In this document: piece by piece, positions 49,352 through 56,383 of the stretch | Numbering within the stretch: position 1 is the first letter of the stretch | How the letters are laid out: each line of letters starts with the position of its first letter | Assembly (NCBI RefSeq): GCF_029193575.1 | Contig: NZ_JARGCS010000061.1 | Span: 1-56,383 of the forward strand | DNA: 56,383 nucleotides | DNA from: Pseudomonas entomophila | GTDB taxonomy: Bacteria; Pseudomonadota; Gammaproteobacteria; Pseudomonadales; Pseudomonadaceae | Direction: 5' to 3' | Notes under the pieces: model-generated | Told to the model about the DNA's origin: nothing | Database searches by the model: none | What the model saw: the letters and a program-made list of their open reading frames with translations, nothing else | Program-made: the position numbers and the translations under genes

Positions 49352-49368
49352 TTGGCGCAGCTCTTGCC
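49352..49368 (+). promoter_or_regulatory. Sigma-54-type promoter of the second tsx-like gene
   Basis: TTGGCGCAGCTCTTGCC has GG and GC separated by exactly ten bases and matches TGGCACG-N4-TTGCW at most positions. It lies about 100 bases before the start codon. Sigma-54 control would link this porin to nitrogen limitation via NtrC. Confidence 0.6.
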
Positions 49369-49467
49369 AAACAGCTGTGGCCAATCGAAAAAAGCTGACT
49401 TTAAAGACAACAAAAGCGCCACCACGAGCGCTGACGACTGATCCAATCAAAGGGAGCGACTTGAGCA

Positions 49468-50250
49468 ATGCGTACCATCAACAGCCTGATCCTCGCCGGC
49501 GGCCTGCTGGCCTGCGGCACCACCTTCGCCGGCGACCTGCTGCAATGGCAGAACAACAGCCTGACCTACCTGTGGGGCAAGAACTTCAAGGTCAACCCCG
49601 AGATCCAGCAAACCGTGACCTTCGAGCACGCCGATGCGTGGAAGTACGGCGACAACTTCATCTTCGTCGACAAGATCTTCTACCAGGGCAAGAAGGACGC
49701 CAACAACGGTCCGAACACCTACTACGGCGAAATCAGCCCGCGCCTGTCGTTCGGCAAGATCTTCGACCAGAAACTGGCCTTCGGCCCGGTCAAGGACGTG
49801 CTGCTGGCGATGACCTACGAGTTCGGCGAGGGGGATACCGAGTCATACCTGATCGGCCCAGGCTTCGACCTGGACATCCCTGGCTTCGACTACTTCCAGT
49901 TGAACTTCTACCAGCGCACCACCGACGGCAGCCGCCCAGGTGACAATGTCTGGCAGATCACCCCGGTGTGGTCGTACACCATCCCGGTGGGTTCGTCCGA
50001 CATCCTGATCGATGGGTTCATGGACTGGGTGGTGGACAACGACGAGAACCGTCGCGGCACCTACCAGGCCAACCTGCACTTCAACCCACAGGTCAAGTAC
50101 GACCTGGGCAAGGCGTTGCACCTGGGTGAGAAGCAGTTGTACGTGGGCTTCGAGTACGACTACTGGAAGAACAAGTACGGCATCAAGGACAGCGATGCGT
50201 TCACCACCGACCAGAACACCGCAAGCCTCCTGGTCAAGGTGCATTTCTGA
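49468..50250 (+). CDS. Tsx-like outer membrane channel, second copy
   Basis: 260 residues. The signal peptide (about 1-21) ends FAGDLLQW. The barrel has the Tsx/OmpK pattern (SLTYLWGKNFKVNPEIQQTVTFEH, PGFDLDIPGFDYFQLNFYQR) and a terminal ...LLVKVHF. It is a tandem paralogue of 48327-49112 with most strand residues the same and different loops, so the two may differ in solute or in when they are made. AAGGGAG lies upstream of ATG 49468. A sigma-54-type promoter and a RutR-like site precede it, which its partner does not show. Confidence 0.88.
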   Translation: MRTINSLILAGGLLACGTTFAGDLLQWQNNSLTYLWGKNFKVNPEIQQTVTFEHADAWKYGDNFIFVDKIFYQGKKDANNGPNTYYGEISPRLSFGKIFDQKLAFGPVKDVLLAMTYEFGEGDTESYLIGPGFDLDIPGFDYFQLNFYQRTTDGSRPGDNVWQITPVWSYTIPVGSSDILIDGFMDWVVDNDENRRGTYQANLHFNPQVKYDLGKALHLGEKQLYVGFEYDYWKNKYGIKDSDAFTTDQNTASLLVKVHF

Positions 50251-50260
50251 GTTGAGGCGG

Positions 50261-50346
50261 GGGCTGCTGTGCAGCCCAATCGCGGGACAGGCCCGCTCCT
50301 ACAGGTTCAGCGCAATACCTGTAGGCGCGGGCTTGCCCCGCGATCC
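50261..50346. repeat. REP pair after the second tsx-like gene
   Basis: GGGCTGC-TGT-GCAGCCC hairpin, then REP core AATCGCGGGACAGGCCCGC with TCCTACAGG, and a second, inverted unit CCTGTAGG(c)GCGGGCTTGCCCCGCGATC. It separates the convergent tsx-like and DUF808 genes. Confidence 0.8.
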
Positions 50347-50375
50347 GGGGTTCTGCCCCGGCCCCCCCCCAGCGA

Positions 50376-51290
50376 TCAAGCCGCCGGCCGCAACACCCGC
50401 CACACCTTCCCGGCCAGGCCCACCACCGCCAGCACCACCGCCCCGGCCACCACACCCGCCAGGCCATTGAGCAGCGCCCCGGTCAGCGCACCGCCGCGCC
50501 CGGCACTGAACGCTTCGATCGCGTGATGCAACGGTTCGATGCCATGCACCAGGATCCCGCCGCCGACCAGGAACATCGCCGCGGTGCCGATCACCGACAG
50601 GCTCTTCATCATGTACGGCGCCGCCCGCAGGATGCCGTTGCCGATCCCCCGCGCCAGCCCCGAGCCCTTCTTCGTCAACCACAAGCCCAGGTCATCGAGC
50701 TTGACGATGCCCCCCACCAGCCCATACACGCCGATGGTCATGACGATGGCGATGCCCGACAGCACGATGATCTGCTGGGTCAGTGGCGCATCGGCCACGG
50801 TGCCGAGGGTGATGGCGATGATTTCCGCCGACAGGATGAAGTCGGTGCGCACCGCGCCCTTGATCTTGGTCTTCTCATAAGCCACCAGGTCGACGGCCGG
50901 GTCGGCCACCGCCTCGGCCCGCGCGCTGTGTTCGGCGGCGTCCTCTTCCTGGCTGTGCAGGAACTTGTGCGCCAGCTTCTCGAAGCCCTCGAAGCACAGG
51001 TAGGCGCCGCCCAGCATCAGCAGCGGTACCACCGCCCAGGGTATGAACGCGCTGATCAACAGTGCCGCCGGCACCAGGATCAGTTTGTTGACGAACGAGC
51101 CCTTGGCCACCGCCCACACCACCGGGATCTCCCGCTCGGCGCGCACGCCGGTGACCTGCTGGGCGTTCAGCGCCAGGTCATCGCCCAGCACCCCTGCGGT
51201 CTTCTTCGCCGCGACCTTGGTCATCACCGAGACATCGTCCAGCACCGTGGCGATATCGTCGATCAGCACCAGTAGACTGCTTCCTGCCAT
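50376..51290 (-). CDS. DUF808 (YedI-like) inner-membrane protein
   Basis: 304 residues. The N-terminus MAGSSLLVLIDDIATVLDDVSVMTKVAAKKTAGVLGDDLALNAQQV is the DUF808 signature. At least five hydrophobic helices follow (LILVPAALLISAFIPWAVVPLLML, IIVLSGIAIVMTIGVYGLVGGIV, VIGTAAMFLVGGGILVHGI, GALLNGLAGVVAGAVVLAVVGLAG). The function is unknown. ATG 51290 was chosen because the family begins MAGSSLL; the frame is open to 51389 but overlaps the divergent regulator's promoter. It is divergent from the RutR-like regulator with 131 bases between. Confidence 0.9.
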   Translation of the reverse strand: MAGSSLLVLIDDIATVLDDVSVMTKVAAKKTAGVLGDDLALNAQQVTGVRAEREIPVVWAVAKGSFVNKLILVPAALLISAFIPWAVVPLLMLGGAYLCFEGFEKLAHKFLHSQEEDAAEHSARAEAVADPAVDLVAYEKTKIKGAVRTDFILSAEIIAITLGTVADAPLTQQIIVLSGIAIVMTIGVYGLVGGIVKLDDLGLWLTKKGSGLARGIGNGILRAAPYMMKSLSVIGTAAMFLVGGGILVHGIEPLHHAIEAFSAGRGGALTGALLNGLAGVVAGAVVLAVVGLAGKVWRVLRPAA

Positions 51291-51421
51291 GTTTGCCTGT
51301 TTCCCGTGGGTTGGAGGGTCGAATTCTAGCGCAAAGTCGCCGCCTTGAGCCGCCGTCCGGGCCGGTGCTACCATGCCCGATCGCTCCACAAGCGACCAGA
51401 CACGAGGAAGATCCGCAGACC

Positions 51422-52033
51422 ATGAGCACGATTCGCGAGCGCAACAAGGAGCTGATCCTGCGCGCGGCCAGCGAGGAATTCGCCGACAAGGGCTTCGCCG
51501 CCACCAAGACCAGCGACATCGCCGCCAAGGCTGGCCTGCCCAAGCCCAACGTCTACTACTACTTCAAGTCGAAGGAAAACCTCTACCGCGAAGTGCTGGA
51601 AAGCATCATCGCGCCGATCATGCAGGCCTCCACGCCGTTCAATGCCGAGGGCGACCCCAAGGACGTGCTCAGCGGCTACATCCGCTCGAAGATCCGCATT
51701 TCCCGCGACCTGCCGCATGCCTCCAAGGTGTTCGCCAGCGAGATCATGCACGGCGCCCCGCACCTCTCGTCCAACCAGGTGCAGCAGTTGAACGAGCAGG
51801 CGCGGCACAACATCGAGTGCATCCAGCGCTGGATCGACCGCGGGCTGATCGCCCCGGTCGACCCGCACCACCTGATGTTCAGCATCTGGGCGGCGACCCA
51901 GACCTACGCCGATTTCGACTGGCAGATCGCGGTGGTCACCGGCAAGGCCAAGCTGGCCGAAAGTGACTATGACGCGGCGGCCGAGACCATCATCCGCCTG
52001 GTGCTCAAGGGGTGTGAGCCGGAAGTGGCCTGA
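51422..52033 (+). CDS. RutR-like TetR-family regulator
   Basis: 203 residues. The TetR helix-turn-helix is at about 22-58 (FADKGFAATKTSDIAAKAGLPKPNVYYYFKSKENLY). The C-terminal part has the RutR pattern SRDLPHASKVFASEIMHGAPHL (about 89-110) and IWAATQTYADFDWQI (about 158-172); these keep the Trp and Gln that in E. coli RutR contact the pyrimidine ligand. E. coli RutR senses uracil and binds TTGACCA-N2-TGGTCAA. Similar sites lie at 28624, 28647 and 40832. ATG 51422 was chosen because upstream codons do not match. The effector here may be a pyrimidine or a purine breakdown product; that is inferred. Confidence 0.88.
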   Translation: MSTIRERNKELILRAASEEFADKGFAATKTSDIAAKAGLPKPNVYYYFKSKENLYREVLESIIAPIMQASTPFNAEGDPKDVLSGYIRSKIRISRDLPHASKVFASEIMHGAPHLSSNQVQQLNEQARHNIECIQRWIDRGLIAPVDPHHLMFSIWAATQTYADFDWQIAVVTGKAKLAESDYDAAAETIIRLVLKGCEPEVA

Positions 52034-52039
52034 GTTTGG

Positions 52040-52077
52040 GCGGGCCTCATCGCGGGGCAAGCCCGCGACGAGGCCGG
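52040..52077. repeat. Single REP hairpin between rutR-like and glcG-like genes
   Basis: GGCCTCATCGCGGG-GCAA-GCCCGCGACGAGGCC forms a stem of about 15 pairs with one mismatch. It lies between convergent genes and may serve as a terminator for both. Confidence 0.7.
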
Positions 52078-52092
52078 TATTGAAACCCCTCG

Positions 52093-52533
52093 TCAGGCAG
52101 CCACCCCAGCATCCGCCATCAACCCAAGCGCCTCGATGGCGCTGATTGCGCACTGCTCGTCGATATCCGACGTATCCCCGCTGATCCCCACCGCACCCAG
52201 CACCTTGCCATCCTGATCGCGCACCAGCACCCCACCCGGCGCCGGCACCACCGGCCGCTCGCCCAACCCGTTCAACGCCGCGAAGAACGCCGGCCGCTGC
52301 TGCGCATCCAGCGCCAGCAGGCGCGAGCCCTTGCCCAGGGCGATAGCCCCCCAGGCCTTGCCCGTGGCCACCTGCGGCCGCAGCAGGCTGGCGCCATCCT
52401 CACGCTGCAAGGCCAACAGGTGCCCGCCGGCATCGAGCACCGCCACGGTCAAGGGCGCGGCGTCGATCTTGCGCCCCGCCGCCAGCGCCGCGTTCACCAG
52501 GCTGACAGCGACTTTCAAGGTCAATGCGTTCAT
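52093..52533 (-). CDS. GlcG/HbpS-like haem-degrading-family protein
   Basis: 146 residues of the GlcG/HbpS (DUF336) family: ALTLKVAVSLVNAALAAGRKIDAAPLTVAVLDAGGHLLALQRED at the start and PVVPAPGGVLVRDQDGKVLGAVGISGDTSDIDEQCA (about 95-130) with the GG-P/GISGDTSD loop. GlcG-type genes often sit with glycolate and glyoxylate genes, and here the gene is divergent from gcl. The molecular function is not clear. ATG 52533 is the family start and has AGAGGA upstream; a 20-codon extension upstream is not supported. Confidence 0.87.
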   Translation of the reverse strand: MNALTLKVAVSLVNAALAAGRKIDAAPLTVAVLDAGGHLLALQREDGASLLRPQVATGKAWGAIALGKGSRLLALDAQQRPAFFAALNGLGERPVVPAPGGVLVRDQDGKVLGAVGISGDTSDIDEQCAISAIEALGLMADAGVAA

Positions 52534-52615
52534 GGAAAAGGTCCTCTTCTTGTTGTGAGAAGCCCTGAGGGCAGGTTGAAAACGACAGAACAATAGAACA
52601 CAACGTAGTTATTTT

Positions 52616-52625
52616 TTGTATACAA
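52616..52625. promoter_or_regulatory. GntR-type operator on the glcG-like side
   Basis: Perfect palindrome TTGTATACAA, 83 bases upstream of the glcG-like start. A twin lies at 52755-52764, 139 bases away, a distance that could allow looping. Confidence 0.6.
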
Positions 52626-52754
52626 CATTTTTGTTCAGTTACGCACCACCCGACAGACTGCCCTTTTCTAGGGGCTCACAGCGAAAGCCATCTCCTCCGA
52701 TGAAATGCATTGACCTGAGCCGCAGAGCGTGAATACACTCTGGCGAAAATCAAG

Positions 52755-52764
52755 TTGTATACAA
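52755..52764. promoter_or_regulatory. GntR-type operator at gcl
   Basis: Perfect palindrome TTGTATACAA, 25 bases before the gcl ATG. A possible promoter just upstream (TTGACC 52710-52715, TACACT 52734-52739, 18-base spacer) would start near 52746, placing the operator at about +10, a blocking position. Confidence 0.65.
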
Positions 52765-52789
52765 TTACAAAATCGATGAGGCACAAATC

Positions 52790-54565
52790 ATGAGCAAAAT
52801 GAGAGCAATCGATGCAGCCGTTCTGGTCATGCGCCGTGAAGGTGTAGAGACTGCATTCGGCATTCCCGGGGCCGCCATCAACCCGCTGTACTCGGCCCTG
52901 AAGAAAGTCGGTGGCATCGATCATGTCCTCGCTCGTCACGTCGAAGGCGCCTCGCACATGGCCGAGGGCTATACCCGCGCCAACCCGGGCAACATCGGCG
53001 TGTGCATCGGCACCTCGGGCCCGGCCGGCACCGACATGGTCACCGGCCTGTACAGCGCCTCTGCCGACTCCATCCCGATCCTCTGCATCACCGGCCAAGC
53101 GCCGCGCGCCCGCCTGCACAAGGAAGACTTCCAGGCTGTCGACATCACCAGCATCGTCAAGCCAGTGACCAAGTGGGCCACCACCGTGCTGGAGCCGGGC
53201 CAGGTGCCCTACGCCTTCCAGAAGGCCTTCTTTGAAATGCGCAGCGGCCGCCCGGGCCCGGTGCTGATCGACCTGCCATTCGACGTGCAGATGGCCGAGA
53301 TCGAGTTCGACATCGACGCCTACGCGCCGCTGCCGGTGCACAAGCCCCAGGCCAGCCGCGTGCAGGCCGAAAAAGCCCTGGCCCTGCTCAACGCCGCCGA
53401 GCGCCCGCTGCTGGTGGCCGGTGGCGGCATCATCAACGCCGACGCCAGCGACAAGCTGGTCGAATTCGCCGAACTGACCGGCGTGCCGGTGATCCCGACC
53501 CTGATGGGCTGGGGCACCCTCCCCGACGACCATCCGCAAATGGTCGGCATGGTCGGCCTGCAAACCTCGCATCGCTATGGCAACGCCACCCTGCTCAAGT
53601 CCGACCTGGTGTTCGGCATCGGCAACCGCTGGGCCAACCGCCACACTGGCTCCGTCGAGGTCTACACCGAAGGCCGCAAGTTCGTGCACGTGGACATCGA
53701 ACCGACCCAGATCGGCCGTGTGTTCACCCCGGACCTGGGCATCGTCTCCGACGCCGGCGCCGCCCTGGAGGTGTTCCTGGAAGTCGCCCGCGAGTGGCAG
53801 GCCGCCGGCAAGCTCAAGTGCCGCAAGGCCTGGCTGGAAGACTGCCAGCAGCGCAAGGCGAGCCTGCAGCGCAAGACCCATTTCGACAACGTGCCGGTCA
53901 AGCCGCAGCGCGTGTACGAAGAGATGAACCAGGTGTTCGGCAAGGACACCTGCTACGTCAGCACCATCGGCCTGTCGCAGATCGCCGGTGCGCAGTTCCT
54001 GCACGTGTACAAGCCACGCCACTGGATCAACTGCGGCCAGGCCGGCCCGCTGGGCTGGACCATCCCGGCAGCGCTGGGCGTGGTCAAGGCCGACCCGAAA
54101 CGCAAAGTCGTCGCGCTGTCCGGTGACTACGACTTCCAGTTCATGATCGAAGAGCTGGCGGTGGGCGCGCAGTTCAACCTGCCCTACGTCCATGTGCTGG
54201 TGAACAACGCCTACCTGGGCCTGATCCGCCAGGCGCAGCGTGGCTTCGACATGGATTACTGTGTACAACTGGCGTTCGAGAACATCAACGCCACCGAAGC
54301 CGGCAACTACGGCGTCGACCACGTCGCCGTGGTCGAGGGCCTGGGTTGCAAGGCGCTGCGGGTGTTCGAGCCCGGCGACATCGCCCCTGCCCTGCTCAAG
54401 GCGCAGCAGATGGCCGAGGCGTTCCGCGTACCGGTGGTGGTCGAGGTCATTCTCGAGCGTGTCACCAACATTTCCATGGGCACCGAGATCAACGCGGTCA
54501 ACGAATTCGAAGACCTGGCGTTGGTCGGCAACGACGCGCCGACTGCCATCTCGCTGCTGGACTGA
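52790..54565 (+). CDS. gcl: Gcl, glyoxylate carboligase
   Basis: 591-residue thiamine-diphosphate enzyme that condenses two glyoxylates to tartronate semialdehyde and CO2. The N-terminal RREGVETAFGIPGAAINPLYSALKK and the VEGASHMAEGYTRANPGNIGVCIGTSGPAGTDM region, and the ThDP motif GDYDFQFMIEELAVGAQFNLPYVHVLVNNAYLG (about 444-476) are present. The position usually occupied by the catalytic Glu in other ThDP enzymes (here RHVEGA, Glu at about 48) is not replaced by Val at the same spot, and I did not resolve this further. It processes glyoxylate released by AllA. Confidence 0.95.
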   Translation: MSKMRAIDAAVLVMRREGVETAFGIPGAAINPLYSALKKVGGIDHVLARHVEGASHMAEGYTRANPGNIGVCIGTSGPAGTDMVTGLYSASADSIPILCITGQAPRARLHKEDFQAVDITSIVKPVTKWATTVLEPGQVPYAFQKAFFEMRSGRPGPVLIDLPFDVQMAEIEFDIDAYAPLPVHKPQASRVQAEKALALLNAAERPLLVAGGGIINADASDKLVEFAELTGVPVIPTLMGWGTLPDDHPQMVGMVGLQTSHRYGNATLLKSDLVFGIGNRWANRHTGSVEVYTEGRKFVHVDIEPTQIGRVFTPDLGIVSDAGAALEVFLEVAREWQAAGKLKCRKAWLEDCQQRKASLQRKTHFDNVPVKPQRVYEEMNQVFGKDTCYVSTIGLSQIAGAQFLHVYKPRHWINCGQAGPLGWTIPAALGVVKADPKRKVVALSGDYDFQFMIEELAVGAQFNLPYVHVLVNNAYLGLIRQAQRGFDMDYCVQLAFENINATEAGNYGVDHVAVVEGLGCKALRVFEPGDIAPALLKAQQMAEAFRVPVVVEVILERVTNISMGTEINAVNEFEDLALVGNDAPTAISLLD

Positions 54566-54574
54566 TCGCCTGAC

Positions 54575-54594
54575 GCCCCCGCGTGCGTGGGGGC
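54575..54594 (+). terminator. Intercistronic hairpin between gcl and hyi
   Basis: GCCCCCGC-GTGC-GTGGGGGC, an eight-pair stem with one G-U, between gcl and hyi. It has no T tract (ATTCAA follows), so attenuation or mRNA processing fits better than full termination. Confidence 0.5.
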
Positions 54595-54615
54595 ATTCAA
54601 TGCAAGGAGACTCCC

Positions 54616-55398
54616 ATGCCTCGCTTCGCCGCCAACCTGTCCATGCTGTTCACCGAGCAGGACTTCCTCGCTCGCTTCAAGGCCGCCGCCGACGCCGGTT
54701 TCAGCGGTGTCGAATACCTCTTCCCGTACGACTACAGCGCTGCCCAGATCAAGCAGCAGCTCGACGCCCACGGCCTGACCCAGGTGCTGTTCAACCTGCC
54801 CGCTGGCGACTGGGCCAAGGGTGAGCGCGGCATCACCTGCCACCCCGACCGCGTCGAGGAATTCCGCGCCGGTGTCGACAAGGCCATCGAATACGCCAAG
54901 GTGCTGGGCAACACCCAGGTCAACGCCCTCGCCGGCATCCGCCCGCAGGGCCCGGATTGCGCCACCGTGCGCAAGACCTTCGTCGACAACCTGCGCTACG
55001 CCGCAGAGAAGCTAAAGGGCGCGGGCATCCGCCTGGTCATGGAAATGATCAATACCCGCGACATCCCAGGCTTCTACCTGAACACCACGAAACAGGCGCT
55101 GGAGATCCAGGCCGAGGTGGGCAGCGACAACCTGTTCCTGCAGTACGACATCTACCACATGCAAATCATGGAAGGTGACCTGGCGCGGACCCTGGAAGCC
55201 AACCTCGAGCGGATCAACCACATCCAGCTGGCCGACAACCCCGGCCGCCACGAGCCGGGCACGGGCGAGATCAACTACCGCTTCCTGTTCGAGCACCTGG
55301 ACCGCATCGGCTACCAGGGCTGGGTGGGCGCGGAGTACAAGCCCAAGACCACCACCGAGGCGGGCCTCGGCTGGCTGAAGACCCATAACGCAATTTAA
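54616..55398 (+). CDS. hyi: Hyi, hydroxypyruvate isomerase
   Basis: 260-residue xylose-isomerase-like TIM barrel that interconverts hydroxypyruvate and tartronate semialdehyde. The start MPRFAANLSMLFTEQDFLARF, the segments FSGVEYLFPYDYSAAQIKQQL and LFNLPAGDWAKGERGI (about 66-81) and the catalytic-region EMINTRDIPGFYL (about 150-162) and GRHEPGTGEINYRFLF (about 216-231) are typical. ATG 54616 has AAGGAGA upstream; the frame before it has no family sequence. It is the second gene of gcl-hyi-glxR. Confidence 0.94.
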   Translation: MPRFAANLSMLFTEQDFLARFKAAADAGFSGVEYLFPYDYSAAQIKQQLDAHGLTQVLFNLPAGDWAKGERGITCHPDRVEEFRAGVDKAIEYAKVLGNTQVNALAGIRPQGPDCATVRKTFVDNLRYAAEKLKGAGIRLVMEMINTRDIPGFYLNTTKQALEIQAEVGSDNLFLQYDIYHMQIMEGDLARTLEANLERINHIQLADNPGRHEPGTGEINYRFLFEHLDRIGYQGWVGAEYKPKTTTEAGLGWLKTHNAI

Positions 55399-55411
55399 CG
55401 AACACCGCGGC

Positions 55412-55446
55412 CCCTGTAGGAGCGGCGGTGCGGCGCTCCCACAGGG
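55412..55446. repeat. Degenerate REP hairpin between hyi and glxR
   Basis: CCCTGTAGGAGC and GCTCCCACAGGG form arms of about 12 bases with one mismatch around a GC-rich loop. The REP core is lost. It sits within the gcl operon. Confidence 0.6.
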
Positions 55447-55480
55447 TCCGCGCACCCTATAAGAAGAGAGGCACATTCTC

Positions 55481-56377
55481 ATGGCTAAAATCGGTTTCAT
55501 CGGCACCGGCATCATGGGCAAGCCCATGGCCCAGAACCTGCAAAAGGCAGGTCACAGCATCTTCGTTTCCACCCACCACGACGCCGCCCCGGCGGACTTG
55601 ATCGCCGCCGGCGCAGTGGCCCTGGCCACCCCTAAAGAGGTTGCCCAGGAGGCCGAGTTCATCATCGTCATGGTCCCCGACACCCCGCAGGTCGAAGCCG
55701 TCCTGTTCGATGCCAACGGCGTCGCCGAAGGCGTGGGCCCGAACAAGGTGGTGATCGACATGAGCTCGATCTCCCCCACCGCCACCAAGGCCTTTGCCGA
55801 GAAGATCAAGGCCACCGGCGCCACCTACCTCGACGCCCCGGTCTCCGGCGGCGAAGTCGGCGCCAAGGCCGCGACCCTGAGCATCATGGTCGGCGGCTGC
55901 CCGAACGCCTTCGAGCGCGCCCTGCCGCTGTTCCAGTCCATGGGCAAGAACATCACCCGCGTCGGCGGCAACGGCGACGGCCAGACCGCCAAGGTGGCCA
56001 ACCAGATCATCGTCGCCCTGAACATCCAGGCCGTTGGCGAAGCGCTGCTGTTCGCCGCCAAGAACGGCGCCGACCCGGCCAAGGTGCGCGAGGCGCTGAT
56101 GGGCGGCTTCGCCTCGTCGAAGATCCTCGAAGTGCATGCCGAGCGCATGATCAAGGGCACCTTCGACCCGGGCTTCCGCATCAACCTGCACCAGAAGGAT
56201 TTGAACCTGGCGCTGCAAGGGGCCAAGGAACTGGGCATCAACCTGCCGAACACCTCCAACGCCCAGCAGGTGTTCAGCACCTGCGTGGCGCTGGGCGGCG
56301 GCAACTGGGACCACTCGGCGCTGATCAAGGGCCTGGAGCACATGGCCAACTTCTCGATCCGCGGTGACGACGCCTGA
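55481..56377 (+). CDS. glxR: GlxR, tartronate semialdehyde reductase
   Basis: 298-residue beta-hydroxyacid dehydrogenase that reduces tartronate semialdehyde to D-glycerate with NADH or NADPH. The Rossmann motif GFIGTGIMGKPMAQNLQKAGH (about 5-25), the substrate motif DAPVSGGEVGA (about 119-129) and the catalytic-lysine region GDGQTAKVANQII (about 166-178) are clear. ATG 55481 has AAGAGAGG upstream. It ends the gcl-hyi-glxR run at the window edge. Glycerate kinase, commonly next, is outside the window. Confidence 0.95.
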   Translation: MAKIGFIGTGIMGKPMAQNLQKAGHSIFVSTHHDAAPADLIAAGAVALATPKEVAQEAEFIIVMVPDTPQVEAVLFDANGVAEGVGPNKVVIDMSSISPTATKAFAEKIKATGATYLDAPVSGGEVGAKAATLSIMVGGCPNAFERALPLFQSMGKNITRVGGNGDGQTAKVANQIIVALNIQAVGEALLFAAKNGADPAKVREALMGGFASSKILEVHAERMIKGTFDPGFRINLHQKDLNLALQGAKELGINLPNTSNAQQVFSTCVALGGGNWDHSALIKGLEHMANFSIRGDDA

Positions 56378-56383
56378 TTCGCC

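Larger units (their letters stand above)
49113..49467. other. Intergenic region between the two tsx-like genes
   Basis: 355 bases without a gene. It contains three hairpins: GTGCTCC...GGAGCAC (49144-49163), GGCGCGCA-N11-TGCGCGCC (49173-49199) and GGGCCGGA-N4-TCCGGCCC (49210-49229). A RutR-like palindrome CTGACCGCTCAGTCAA (49237-49252), a GGTTG-TGAC-CAACC hairpin (about 49330-49343) and a sigma-54-like promoter (49352-49368) follow. Confidence 0.75.

Noticed and set aside
54256..54269. CTGTGTACAA inside gcl as another GntR-type operator
   Set aside because: It lies inside a conserved coding region (YCVQL codons) and lacks the TTGT first half.

Overview
The window is GC-rich Pseudomonas chromosome, most like the Pseudomonas putida group. 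This rests on two tandem cbb3 oxidase operons followed by ccoGHIS-hemN-anr, the gene order dnaX-ybaB-recR and smc-zipA-ligA, and many short REP palindromes with a GCGGG core in the gaps between genes. All calls come from reading the sequence and translations; no database search was run.

Region 1 (1-13.3 kb, + strand) is micro-aerobic respiration. It holds the tail of one cbb3 operon (partial ccoO, ccoQ, ccoP), a complete second operon (ccoN, ccoO, ccoQ, ccoP), the assembly genes ccoG, ccoH, ccoI and ccoS with a TauE/SafE-type membrane protein, then hemN behind a near-consensus Anr box, and the oxygen sensor gene anr. Region 2 (13.3-28.4 kb) is housekeeping: apt, recR-ybaB-dnaX, a lone periplasmic binding protein, an unassigned SF1 helicase with a small partner, the 4.5S SRP RNA, and a gntR-smc-zipA-ligA run on the minus strand.

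Region 3 (28.7-56.4 kb) is a large purine-salvage and catabolism island. GuaD makes xanthine from guanine. XdhA/B, with the maturation factor XdhC, makes urate. PuuD (membrane urate hydroxylase with a cytochrome c tail), UraH and UraD make allantoin, and PuuE makes allantoate. AllA releases glyoxylate and urea from ureidoglycolate. Gcl, Hyi and GlxR take glyoxylate to glycerate. Two NCS2 permeases and two Tsx-like outer-membrane channels supply uptake. No allantoicase or allantoate amidohydrolase is present, so one step of the route is missing here. A RutR-like TetR regulator, a FadR-type GntR regulator, a DUF808 membrane protein and a GlcG-like protein are interspersed.

The most interesting signals are in the regulation and one large gene. 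Palindromes TTGTATACAA/TTGTACACAA occur at all three divergent promoter regions of the ureide-glyoxylate part (gntR/permease, uraH/puuE, glcG-like/gcl). A second motif, TTGACC-N5-GTCA, resembles the E. coli RutR operator and occurs twice before xdhA, once before the permease and in looser form before the second tsx-like gene. That last gene also has a good sigma-54 -24/-12 element. A 1628-residue toxin-like protein sits between guaD and gntR, inside an otherwise metabolic cluster.
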